A DNA stretch of 38,619 bases from Flavimaricola sp. (GTDB taxonomy: Bacteria; Pseudomonadota; Alphaproteobacteria; Rhodobacterales; Rhodobacteraceae), in the NCBI GenBank assembly GCA_029255105.1, contig JAQWWH010000035.1, positions 1 to 38,619 on the forward strand, given 5' to 3'. Positions 26,630-34,472 of this stretch are shown here, piece by piece. The notes under the pieces are model-generated. The model saw only the letters and a program-made list of their open reading frames with translations, had not been told where the DNA came from and did no database searches. Positions within the stretch are counted from its first letter, which is position 1. Each line of letters opens with the position of its first letter. Both the position numbers and the translations under genes were made by a program.

Positions 26630-27217
26630 ATGATGGACGGTGAATTCAGAACAGCCTTTGTACGGGACCCCGCCGGTCTCAGGCAACATCCTGCGCTCGT
26701 TCTGAACGCTGACTATCGGCCTTTGTCCTATTACCCCCTGTCGCTCTGGCCTTGGCAAGAGGCGGTCAAGGCGGTCTGGCTTGACCGGGTCGACATCGTG
26801 GCCGAGTACGACGAGGTGGTCAGAAGTCCGACCACCGTCATCAGGATCCCCTCTGTTGTGGTCCTCAAGGATTTCGTGAAACCTCAAAAGCGCGTGGCCT
26901 TCACGCGCTTTAATCTTTTTCTGCGGGACGAGTTTTGCTGCCAGTATTGCGGGGCCAAGGGCGATCTGACCTTCGATCACGTGGTGCCGCGTGCGCGGGG
27001 CGGTGTGACAAGCTGGGAAAACGTTGTTGCGGCCTGTTCGTCGTGCAACCTGCGCAAAGGCTCGCGCAGTTTGCGCCAGTCGGGCATGACCCTGCGCAAA
27101 CCCACCCGGCAACCGAGCGCGGAAGAGCTGCGGAACATGGGCCGCAAGTTCCGCCCGGGCCACCTGCATGACAGCTGGATGGACTACCTTTATTGGGACG
27201 CAGAGCTGGAAGCCTGA
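26630..27217 (+). CDS. HNH endonuclease family protein
   Basis: A 195-residue protein with a C-terminal HNH nuclease domain. The zinc-binding cysteines are CQYCG (about residue 103) and CSSCN (about residue 140). The catalytic histidine is in LTFDHVVPRARGG, and NLRKGSRSL completes the beta-beta-alpha metal fold. The N-terminal half (ALVLNADYRPLSYYPLSLW, then RIPSVVVLKDFV) matches the conserved chromosomal HNH family common in alphaproteobacteria, so it is a housekeeping protein rather than part of a restriction system. Its role is unknown. ATG at 26630 (AAGGGG precedes it) or the immediately following ATG are both possible. Confidence 0.85.
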   Translation: MMDGEFRTAFVRDPAGLRQHPALVLNADYRPLSYYPLSLWPWQEAVKAVWLDRVDIVAEYDEVVRSPTTVIRIPSVVVLKDFVKPQKRVAFTRFNLFLRDEFCCQYCGAKGDLTFDHVVPRARGGVTSWENVVAACSSCNLRKGSRSLRQSGMTLRKPTRQPSAEELRNMGRKFRPGHLHDSWMDYLYWDAELEA

Positions 27218-27350
27218 GGGTGTTCGCAGCAAACCATGCCTCCGACAGGGTTGATTGACCAAATTTAGGGCAGTTTGCGCTGAACAAGCGCCTCTTGTTG
27301 TGCCAGACTGGACAGCGCGAACCGCCCGGTCTAAGAGCGACACAGATCGC

Positions 27351-27364
27351 CGATAGCGCTAACA
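27351..27364. promoter_or_regulatory. LacI-family-like operator before zwf
   Basis: The 14-mer CGATAGCGCTAACA carries the 8-base palindrome TAGCGCTA and a perfect right half of the TGTTAGCGCTAACA type used by LacI/GntR-family regulators of sugar catabolism (for instance CceR in Rhodobacter). It ends 14 bases before the zwf ATG, where a bound repressor would block transcription or ribosome loading. Confidence 0.5.
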
Positions 27365-27378
27365 CCCCTGGAGCAGCC

Positions 27379-28833
27379 ATGGTATCCCGCGTCATACCCG
27401 TCGACACTTTCGACCTCGTCATCTTTGGCGGCACAGGTGACCTTGCCCGCCGCAAGATCCTGCCGGGCCTTTTCCGCCGCTTTCTGTCGGGCCAGATGAC
27501 GGCCGAGTCGCGCATCATAGGTGCGGCCCGTTCCGACATGGACGATGGTGGTTACCGCCAGATGATCCGCGAGGCGATTGCCGAGTTTGGCGGGGCCGAG
27601 AAATCTGACACCACGGGCCTCGATGCGTTTATCGACCGGCTGCATTACGTGCCCATTGACGCGACGGGTGATGGCGGCTGGAAGGCGCTGTCAGACCTGA
27701 TGCGGGCCGACGTTGTCCGGGCGTTCTACTTTTCTGTTGCCCCGTCCTTGTTCGGCGCGCTTGCAGAACGGCTGCACCTGCACGGCATCGCCGATGCGCA
27801 CAGCCGGATCGTGGTGGAAAAGCCCTTTGGCCGCGATCTGGCCTCGGCGCGCGCGCTGAACGAAACCCTGGCCGCCTATTTCAAGGAAGGTCAGATCTAC
27901 CGGATCGACCACTACCTTGGCAAAGAGACGGTGCAGAACCTGATGGCCGTTCGCTTTGGCAACGTCCTGTTCGAGCCGCTTTGGAACAACCACTACGTCG
28001 ACCACATCCAGATTACCGTGGCCGAAACCGTGGGCGTCGGGGGCAGGGGCAGCTACTACGACAAATCGGGTGCCATGCGCGATATGGTGCAGAATCACTT
28101 GATGCAGTTGTTGTGCCTGATCGCCATGGAACCGCCCAGCCGGTTCGAGGCTGACGCGGTGCGCGATGAAAAGCTCAAAGTCATCCGGGCACTACAGCCG
28201 ATTGCCGCCCATCACATCGTGCGCGGTCAATATGACGCCGAAGGCGACGACCCCAGCTATCGGGCGGACGCAGAAAACCCGCGTTCGTTCACCGAAAGCT
28301 TTATCGCCATGAAGTGCGAGATTGCCAATTGGCGGTGGGCCGGGGTGCCGTTCTATCTGCGCACCGGCAAGAAGATGAAGGCCCGGTCCAGCGAGATTGC
28401 CGTGGTGTTTCAGGACCTTGGCCATACGATTTTTGAAGGTGACGTGGCCCGGCATCGCAATATCCTGTCGATCCGGCTTCAGCCCAATGAGGGGATCGAC
28501 CTGCAGGTCACGATCAAGGAACCGGGGCCGGGGGGGATGCGCCTTGTCGATGTGCCGCTGGACCTGACCTTTGCGGATGCTTTGGGCGAGGACGGCGAGG
28601 ACGTGCCGGACGCCTACGAGCGTCTGATCATGGATGTGATCCGGGGCAACCAAACCCTGTTCATGCGCGGCGATGAGGTCGAGGCGGCCTGGTCCTGGAC
28701 CGATCCCCTGATCGAAGGCTGGGAGGCCCGCAGCGACGTGCCCAAACTCTATGAGCCGGGATCGTCCGGCCCAGAGGATGCTTTGATGCTGATGCATCGT
28801 GACGGTCGCCGCTGGCGCGAGATCAAGGCGTAA
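27379..28833 (+). CDS. zwf: Glucose-6-phosphate 1-dehydrogenase
   Basis: Zwf oxidises glucose 6-phosphate to 6-phosphogluconolactone, reducing NADP(+), and feeds the Entner-Doudoroff and oxidative pentose phosphate routes. The 484-residue protein has the dinucleotide motif VIFGGTGDLARRKILP (about residues 14-29), the substrate motif RIDHYLGKETVQNLMAVRF containing the active-site histidine, LEPLWN-like FEPLWNNHYVDHIQI, and FYLRTGKKM in the C-terminal domain. The ATG at 27379 has GGAG at short spacing; a longer reading from 27295 has no family similarity. It heads an apparent zwf-pgl-pgi operon, with a LacI-type operator-like palindrome just upstream. Confidence 0.97.
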   Translation: MVSRVIPVDTFDLVIFGGTGDLARRKILPGLFRRFLSGQMTAESRIIGAARSDMDDGGYRQMIREAIAEFGGAEKSDTTGLDAFIDRLHYVPIDATGDGGWKALSDLMRADVVRAFYFSVAPSLFGALAERLHLHGIADAHSRIVVEKPFGRDLASARALNETLAAYFKEGQIYRIDHYLGKETVQNLMAVRFGNVLFEPLWNNHYVDHIQITVAETVGVGGRGSYYDKSGAMRDMVQNHLMQLLCLIAMEPPSRFEADAVRDEKLKVIRALQPIAAHHIVRGQYDAEGDDPSYRADAENPRSFTESFIAMKCEIANWRWAGVPFYLRTGKKMKARSSEIAVVFQDLGHTIFEGDVARHRNILSIRLQPNEGIDLQVTIKEPGPGGMRLVDVPLDLTFADALGEDGEDVPDAYERLIMDVIRGNQTLFMRGDEVEAAWSWTDPLIEGWEARSDVPKLYEPGSSGPEDALMLMHRDGRRWREIKA

Positions 28834-28903
28834 TTCGGGTTAACGAGCGTGTAACCTGCGGTAAGCTGGGTCCCGATCCAACCCGTCCAAAGGAAAGTCA
28901 GCC

Positions 28904-29575
28904 ATGGAAATCATTGAGTACGCCGACGCCGAGATGATGATGATCGATCTGGCCAATGTCCTGGCCGGAGAATTGCGCAGCTGCCTGACCCGGCACGATC
29001 ACGCAAGCTTTGCCGTCCCGGGCGGCACGACACCGGGGCCGATCTTTGACAGCCTCTGCGCCGCCGATCTGGACTGGCACCGCGTCCATGTCCTTTTGAC
29101 CGATGAACGCTGGGTGCCCGAATCGTCCGAACGCTCCAACACCCGCCTGTTGCGCCAGCGGTTGCTGACCGACCGGGCGGAGGCGGCGGTCTACGTGCCC
29201 CTATACGCCGATACTCCCACCCCCGAAGAAGGCTTGGCAGAGCTTGAGGCCGCCCTGGCCGCGGAACTGCCCTTGTCGGTTCTGTTGCTGGGGATGGGGG
29301 TGGATATGCACACCGCATCAATCTTTCCGGGTGCCGACCGGCTGCACGACGCGCTGCATGGCAAGGCCAGCCTCGTGCCGATGCGCGCCCCCGGTGCGCC
29401 AGAGCCGCGCATAACCCTATCGGCCCGAGTGCTTCAGGACGCGATGAGCACCCATGTCGTCATCACCGGCCCCGAAAAGCGCGCCGCACTTGAACGGGCC
29501 CGTCACCTGTCGCCAGAGGAGGCACCGATATCGGTCGTCCTTCGCCAGGCCGTTGTTCATTGGGCGGAGAGCTGA
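28904..29575 (+). CDS. pgl: 6-Phosphogluconolactonase
   Basis: Pgl (DevB type) hydrolyses 6-phosphogluconolactone to 6-phosphogluconate, the step after Zwf. The 223-residue protein has the NagB-like fold motifs FAVPGGTTPGPIFDSL, VHVLLTDERWVPESSERSN, and LLLGMGVDMHTASIFPGA, plus a C-terminal RITLSARVLQDA. AAAGGAAAG precedes the ATG. It follows zwf after 70 bp and pgi starts 3 bp after its stop, consistent with one transcript. Confidence 0.93.
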   Translation: MEIIEYADAEMMMIDLANVLAGELRSCLTRHDHASFAVPGGTTPGPIFDSLCAADLDWHRVHVLLTDERWVPESSERSNTRLLRQRLLTDRAEAAVYVPLYADTPTPEEGLAELEAALAAELPLSVLLLGMGVDMHTASIFPGADRLHDALHGKASLVPMRAPGAPEPRITLSARVLQDAMSTHVVITGPEKRAALERARHLSPEEAPISVVLRQAVVHWAES

Positions 29576-29578
29576 GCC

Positions 29579-31180
29579 ATGTTTGAGACCCTAAAGGCCC
29601 ATCAGGCAAAAGTTGCGGACCGCCGGTTCGAAGAGATGTGCGATGCCGCCCGGGCCGCCGCCTTTACCGCGCAGACGGGCGACCTGATCCTCGACTACGC
29701 CAAGACCAATATCGACGCGACCGCCCTTGGCCTGCTGATCGACCTGCTGAACCAGACCGGCGTCGCGGCCAAGCGTGATGCGATGTTCGAAGGTCAGCCG
29801 ATCAATGAGACCGAAGGCAGGGCCGTGCTTCATACCGCCCTGCGTAATCTTGACGGCGATCCCGTCATCGTGGACGGCAAGGATGTCATCCCTGCGGTGC
29901 GGGCCACCCTTGACCGGATGGCGGGCTTTGCCGAACAGGTCCGGTCAGGCACCTTCAAAGGGCAGGGCGGGGCGATCACCGATGTCATCAACATCGGCAT
30001 CGGCGGCTCCGACCTTGGCCCCGCAATGGCCGTCCGGGCCCTGTCGCCCTATCACGACGGGCCGCGCTGTCATTTCGTGTCCAACGTCGATCCTGCCGAT
30101 ATTGCAGAGGTCCTGCGCAGCTGCGATCCGGCCACCACCCTTGTCATCGTCGCCTCGAAAACCTTTACCACGATCGAGACGATGACGAACGCCCGCACCG
30201 CCAAGGCCTGGATGGGCGAGACGGTCAACGACCCGGCGGCCCAGTTTGCTGCCCTGTCGACCGCGGCCGACAAGACCGGGGCCTTTGGCATCCCTTCTGA
30301 CCGGGTGTTCGGGTTCGAGGATTGGGTTGGCGGGCGCTATTCGATGTGGGGGCCCATCGGCCTCAGCCTGATGATCGCCATCGGCCCCGACGCCTTTCGC
30401 GCCTTTTTGCGCGGGGGGCAGGCGATGGATACCCATTTCCGGGCCGCCGAATGGCCCGAGAACCTTCCGGCCCTGCTGGCCCTTGTGGGCATCTGGCATA
30501 ATCAGGTCTGCGGCTATGCCACCCGCGCCGTGCTGCCCTATGACAACCGGCTGGGCCGCTTGCCCGCCTACCTGCAACAGCTTGAGATGGAATCAAACGG
30601 CAAACGCGTCAGCATGGACGGTGTCGATCTGCCCGTCGACAGCGGCCCCGTTGTCTGGGGAGAGCCGGGGACGAACGGCCAGCACGCCTTTTACCAGCTG
30701 ATCCATCAGGGCACCCGCGTCGTACCTTGTGAATTCCTTATCGCGGCACGAGGCCACGAGCCTGAATTGCACCACCAGCATCAGCTGCTGATCGCCAATT
30801 GCCTAGCCCAGTCCGAAGCCTTGATGCGCGGCCGCAGCCTTGAGGAAGCCACCGCCATCATGGCCGCAAAGGGCCTGACAGGGGCAGAGCTTGACCGTCA
30901 GGCCCGCCACCGCGTCTTTCCGGGCAACCGCCCGTCGGTGACCATCGCCTATCCGACGCTTGATCCTTTTACGCTGGGCCAGATCATCGCCCTTTATGAG
31001 CATCGGGTTTTTGTCGAAGGGGCGGTTCTTGGCATCAACTCCTACGACCAATGGGGGGTAGAGCTTGGCAAGGAACTTGCCACGGCCCTGCAACCGGTGA
31101 TCGAGGGCAAGGCGGATGCCACGGGCAAGGACGGATCAACCGCCGCGCTCGTGGCCTATCTGCGCCAGAACGGAGCCTAG
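29579..31180 (+). CDS. pgi: Glucose-6-phosphate isomerase
   Basis: Pgi interconverts glucose 6-phosphate and fructose 6-phosphate. The 533-residue protein shows [19 protein letters not shown] (sugar-phosphate site), [30 protein letters not shown], signature 1 [41 protein letters not shown] with the catalytic glutamate, the signature 2 region [21 protein letters not shown] with the catalytic lysine, and the end [11 protein letters not shown]. It begins 3 bp after pgl. The TAG stop is part of a hairpin shared with the convergent desaturase. Confidence 0.98.
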   Translation: MFETLKAHQAKVADRRFEEMCDAARAAAFTAQTGDLILDYAKTNIDATALGLLIDLLNQTGVAAKRDAMFEGQPINETEGRAVLHTALRNLDGDPVIVDGKDVIPAVRATLDRMAGFAEQVRSGTFKGQGGAITDVINIGIGGSDLGPAMAVRALSPYHDGPRCHFVSNVDPADIAEVLRSCDPATTLVIVASKTFTTIETMTNARTAKAWMGETVNDPAAQFAALSTAADKTGAFGIPSDRVFGFEDWVGGRYSMWGPIGLSLMIAIGPDAFRAFLRGGQAMDTHFRAAEWPENLPALLALVGIWHNQVCGYATRAVLPYDNRLGRLPAYLQQLEMESNGKRVSMDGVDLPVDSGPVVWGEPGTNGQHAFYQLIHQGTRVVPCEFLIAARGHEPELHHQHQLLIANCLAQSEALMRGRSLEEATAIMAAKGLTGAELDRQARHRVFPGNRPSVTIAYPTLDPFTLGQIIALYEHRVFVEGAVLGINSYDQWGVELGKELATALQPVIEGKADATGKDGSTAALVAYLRQNGA

Positions 31181-31197
31181 CCCCCGCCAGGGCTAGG
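31176..31197. terminator. Palindrome containing both stop codons of convergent genes
   Basis: CCTAGCCC (31176-31183) pairs with GGGCTAGG (31190-31197) around a six-base loop. The pgi stop TAG lies at 31178-31180 in the left arm, and the desaturase stop reads CTA on the plus strand at 31193-31195 in the right arm. The next bases are not T-rich, so termination may be partial. Confidence 0.55.
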
Positions 31198-32173
31198 CGG
31201 TAACCGCCGAAGACTTGGGCGTCTTGGGAAAAGGCACCAGCCGGCCCTGATCCTCGTCCCACAGCTTCAGCGTAAAGCTGCGCAGTGCCTCGGGCCAATG
31301 GATCACCGGCAGGTCAAACACCTTGCGGGCGTCCCGGTGGCACTGGCGCAGCCGGTAGGAAGGGATGCGCGGGTTGTCGTGGTGCAGGTCGTGATAGGCG
31401 ATATTGGCTGTCGCCAGATCGAACCACCATCCCAGATCAAGGGCGGATGATCCCTTGACCACGGCCTTCTTCAACCGATGCTCGGGCTTGCGGTCCCAAT
31501 AGGTGTCCTCAAAATTGTGCTGCAGGTAGACCACAAAAACCCCCAGAAGGGCGGCCCACAGGACGGTCCCGGCATAGACCCAAAGCCCCGTCGCCCCTGC
31601 AAACCACCAAATCAGGTAGATCCAAAGGGCCAGAAGCGCGTTTTGCACCATCACCCCAAGAACGCCGACCTTGAGCGTGTTCTTGGGCCAGCGATACCTC
31701 AGGACATAGGTAAAGATGCCGCCCAGCGGGATCATGATGAAAGGATTGCGGTACAGCCGATACTTCAACCGGGTCTGCCAATCGGCCGCGTTCCATTCGC
31801 GCAGGGTCATGGTGTGGATCTCACCAGACCGGCGGGCATCAAGATCGCCGACATGGGCGTGGTGGTCGTTGTGGTTGTATTGCATCGCCCGGAACGGGGT
31901 CAGTGTAAATGTGGACAGGCCATAGCCCGCCCAGACGTTCCACTCTTTTCTTGTCCAAAGCGACAGGTGTCCGCAATCGTGCTGTAACACATACAAGCGC
32001 ACTCCGGCGGTTCCGTTCAGGATGATCAGGGGGATGACCAGCCAAAGTACGTCAGCAGCGAGGATTGCGAGGGGCAGGGTCCCAAAGTAGACCGCAAAGG
32101 TCCCAAAGTAGCTAAGCGCCGCGATCCGGTCGTCGCGCTTGCAATAGGCGGAAGTGAACTCTCTGGTATCCAT
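31193..32173 (-). CDS. Fatty acid desaturase (DesA-type membrane protein)
   Basis: A 326-residue di-iron membrane desaturase, distinct from the one at 24.8 kb. Histidine boxes are HDCGH (about residues 66-70), HNDHHAH (about 102-108) and HDLHHD (about 270-275), with an extra HNFEDTYW before the third. Hydrophobic segments such as FGTLPLAILAADVLWLVIPLII and VYAGTVLWAALLGVFVVYL form membrane hairpins. It is similar in layout to omega-6/delta-12-type or alkane/lipid desaturases; the substrate is unknown. The ATG at 32173 is chosen because AGGTAGG lies 7-8 bases upstream and homologues begin there; a start 30 bases earlier is possible. It is the last ordinary chromosomal gene before the integrase. 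Confidence 0.87.
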   Translation of the reverse strand: MDTREFTSAYCKRDDRIAALSYFGTFAVYFGTLPLAILAADVLWLVIPLIILNGTAGVRLYVLQHDCGHLSLWTRKEWNVWAGYGLSTFTLTPFRAMQYNHNDHHAHVGDLDARRSGEIHTMTLREWNAADWQTRLKYRLYRNPFIMIPLGGIFTYVLRYRWPKNTLKVGVLGVMVQNALLALWIYLIWWFAGATGLWVYAGTVLWAALLGVFVVYLQHNFEDTYWDRKPEHRLKKAVVKGSSALDLGWWFDLATANIAYHDLHHDNPRIPSYRLRQCHRDARKVFDLPVIHWPEALRSFTLKLWDEDQGRLVPFPKTPKSSAVTA

Positions 32174-32487
32174 CGGAAGCCTACCTGTCTGCCCTCTAGG
32201 CACGATCTAAGAACCAATGATGACAGATCAATAGCACATCAGGCCCGGACTGGTGAACACCCCCGAATTCCATGCGACACCTTGCGCCAATCGCGGCCAA
32301 GCCAATAGGCGGCGGTCGATCATCATCTGTCATTTGGAAGTTTGGAGCGGGTAACGAACTTCTTTCTCACGTAAAATCTAGTCACATAATGTATCAAGGT
32401 TACTGTTTTCGCTTAACTTCTTGCTGGATGCTTGCGCCAGCCCGTAACCACCTGTATTACCGAATGACAAATTTTTGGGCGGGTTGA
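32174..32487. other. Gene-free junction before the integrase (possible attL region)
   Basis: This 314 bp stretch holds no coding region I can support. Its base composition drops from GC-rich to AT-richer near 32335. TGTCATTTGG (32328-32337) and CCGAATGACA (32460-32469) form an inverted repeat with one mismatch, and the hexamer GGTTAC or its relatives recurs near 32350, 32397 and 32442, as integrase arm sites might. No tRNA or tmRNA 3' end is recognisable, so the insertion site is unresolved. Confidence 0.45.
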
Positions 32488-33771
32488 TTGAGGGGAGATG
32501 GTTCGATACCCAAGCGTGCAAAAGAACTTTCTGCGGCTGAAGTTCGAAGACTTGGTGCGGGTCTTCACGCCGTCGGCGGTGTTGCTGGCCTGTCGTTGCA
32601 GGTATCCGAAAGTGGCGGTAAGTCCTGGATACTTCGCGTCCGGGTTGGTGAAAAACGGCGGGAGATAGGCATGGGGGCGTACCCTGAGGTTTCGCTCGCC
32701 AAAGCGCGTGAGCGCGCCGCTGAAGCCAAGGACGCCATCCGTACTGGAACTGACCCTGTCGAGAAGCGTAAGGCCGCCAGAGCCGCTCTCACAGCCTCTC
32801 AGAGGCAAGCCATGACATTTGCGAAGGCTTTCGAGCGATATGCTGAAAAGAAACTCCCAGAACTGACCACGGAAAGGTACAGAAGCCAATGGCGCGCGGT
32901 CATGGAAAAGCATGCGTTGCCCGAACTCGGCAATCTGTTGGTGCGCGACATTACCCGCGCGGACGTCCTGCGTGTTCTGGGTCCGATATGGGAAACACGC
33001 ACGGAGACGGCAACCAAGGTCAGACAACGCATCGAGAAAACTTTGGATTACGCGAAGGCAGCTGGATATCGAACCGGCGAAAACCCGGCGGTTTGGCGTG
33101 GCAACCTCGAACTCGCCCTACCGGCACCCGGCAAGATCGCGCCGAAGCAGAACTATCCCGCGCTGCAGTTGAAGGACGCCCAGCGCTGGTGGAGCGTGCT
33201 GAAGAGCCGGGAGGGTCTTGGGGCACGGGCATTGGCCTTTCAGGCTCTCACAGCTTCGCGGACGGGTGCGGTCCGGTTTGCCACTTGGGATGAATTGGAC
33301 TTTGAAGCCAAGATGTGGACGATCCAGCCTGGCCGAAATTCATCCAAGATTCCTGTCACTGGTAGAGCGCACCGGGTACCTTTGACTAAACCGATGATCG
33401 AATTGCTGGGAAGTCTGCCGCGTATGGGGGAACTGGTGTTCACCGCGCCAAGGGGTGGCAGTCTGTCCGATGCCACCCTCGGAAAGGTAATGCGGTCGAT
33501 GCATGAAGACGATGTCGCCAATGGCGGTGGCGGGTATGTTGATGCGCAGACTGGCGAAACTGCCGTGCCGCATGGCTTGCGAAGCTGCTTTCGGGTCTGG
33601 GTCACAGAGCGCACCGATTTCGACGGCGACATGGGTGAGATCGCATTGGCGCACAATGTGGGCAGCAAGGTTCGGCAAGCATACGACCGCAGCGACATGC
33701 TTGAAAAACGCCGCAGGATGATGGCGGCATGGAATGGCTTTCTGGGAGGTAGTGATGGTATCAATAAATGA
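32488..33771 (+). CDS. P4-type tyrosine integrase
   Basis: A tyrosine recombinase of about 421-427 residues that would insert and excise the element. It has the N-terminal DUF4102-like arm-binding domain (GVAGLSLQVSESGGKSWILR), a SAM-like core-binding domain, and a catalytic domain with RTGAVRFATWDEL (first arginine), HGLRSCFRVW (HxxR), ALAHNVGSKVRQAY (second histidine and the nucleophile Tyr near residue 393). The start is odd: family members begin MPKRAKELS, but here that codon is ATA (32506), 8 bases after a good AGGGGAG. The only in-frame start upstream is TTG (32488). Its stop lies inside the next gene. Confidence 0.9.
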   Translation: MRGDGSIPKRAKELSAAEVRRLGAGLHAVGGVAGLSLQVSESGGKSWILRVRVGEKRREIGMGAYPEVSLAKARERAAEAKDAIRTGTDPVEKRKAARAALTASQRQAMTFAKAFERYAEKKLPELTTERYRSQWRAVMEKHALPELGNLLVRDITRADVLRVLGPIWETRTETATKVRQRIEKTLDYAKAAGYRTGENPAVWRGNLELALPAPGKIAPKQNYPALQLKDAQRWWSVLKSREGLGARALAFQALTASRTGAVRFATWDELDFEAKMWTIQPGRNSSKIPVTGRAHRVPLTKPMIELLGSLPRMGELVFTAPRGGSLSDATLGKVMRSMHEDDVANGGGGYVDAQTGETAVPHGLRSCFRVWVTERTDFDGDMGEIALAHNVGSKVRQAYDRSDMLEKRRRMMAAWNGFLGGSDGINK

Positions 33772-34213
33772 TTTGCGCGAACCAATCGAAGTCTATGAGG
33801 CGGCGGAAGGTGACCCAACCGCGCTAATTGAATTCCTACGCAGTGATAAACCCATCAATGAATGGATGCGGCAAGAGTTGGCTGAGTGGTTAGACGGGAA
33901 TCTTCCCGTCAAATTTCCGCATGGCCGCAAGACAAAAGATCGCACTGATCGCCTAAGGCTAAAATTTGCCTGGGAGCTTTATCAGGCTTTCCATGATTTT
34001 GAAATCCCACTTCCAGATGAACTCGCCACGAAACAACCGAAGAATGATGAAATTAAGGAATTCGTTGCAGGGGTTTATGGCCTTGAAGCTGAACACTTCA
34101 TTGATTTCATGAAGCGTCCCATTAAGTATCGAAGTTCGGTTACTGCGCTCGGTGATTATGAGGGCCATCCCAATGGATATTATTTGCGCTGGAAGAGGAA
34201 TCGCAAGAAATAG
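33755..34213 (+). CDS. Protein of unknown function overlapping the integrase
   Basis: A 152-residue soluble protein that I do not recognise. It is mixed-charge with helix-rich stretches (DPTALIEFLRSDKPINEWMR, FAWELYQAFHDFEIPLPDEL), no membrane segment, no signal peptide, and a basic Trp/Arg-rich C terminus (YYLRWKRNRKK). The start at 33755 has GGGAGGT directly upstream and overlaps the integrase by 17 bases, indicating co-translation. Being located between the integrase and the replication genes of the element, it could be a host-takeover, anti-defence or immunity protein, but nothing in the sequence shows which. Confidence 0.6.
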   Translation: MVSINDLREPIEVYEAAEGDPTALIEFLRSDKPINEWMRQELAEWLDGNLPVKFPHGRKTKDRTDRLRLKFAWELYQAFHDFEIPLPDELATKQPKNDEIKEFVAGVYGLEAEHFIDFMKRPIKYRSSVTALGDYEGHPNGYYLRWKRNRKK

Positions 34214-34298
34214 GCCAAAAATTTTGAGTTTGCTGTAGGCGACGACCATCAAGGGTATCGTTTATTTAGTTGGCATCTTCAATCAGGAGGTGCCAATC

Positions 34299-34472
34299 AT
34301 GGCCCATTGCTATCTTTCCGACACACAACTTGCTGAGCGCTTTGGCGTCAGTCGCCAAACAATTTGGCGTTGGCACCGCGAGCGGGCTGAGTTCCCACGA
34401 GCATGCAACTTGTCGCCTGGCTGCACCCGGTGGCGTATATCCGAAGTCGAGCAGTGGGAGCAGTCCCGATGA
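34299..34472 (+). CDS. AlpA-like HTH protein
   Basis: A 57-residue AlpA/phage-type helix-turn-helix protein (MerR-like winged fold). Visible are YLSDTQLAERFGVSRQTIWRWH (split motif; about residues 5-26) and the Trp-containing C terminus RWRISEVEQWEQS, both typical of AlpA and excisionase-like regulators. Such proteins activate integrase/excision genes in P4-like elements. AGGAGGT precedes the ATG at 34299 with 7-base spacing. Its stop overlaps the start of the primase gene by four bases (ATGA), so the two are coupled. Confidence 0.8.
   Translation: MAHCYLSDTQLAERFGVSRQTIWRWHRERAEFPRACNLSPGCTRWRISEVEQWEQSR

Noticed and set aside
32494..32510. GGTTCGATACCC beside the integrase as a tRNA T-arm
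   Set aside because: The flanking bases do not form a five-base T-stem or any acceptor or anticodon stem, and the stretch lies within the integrase coding region.
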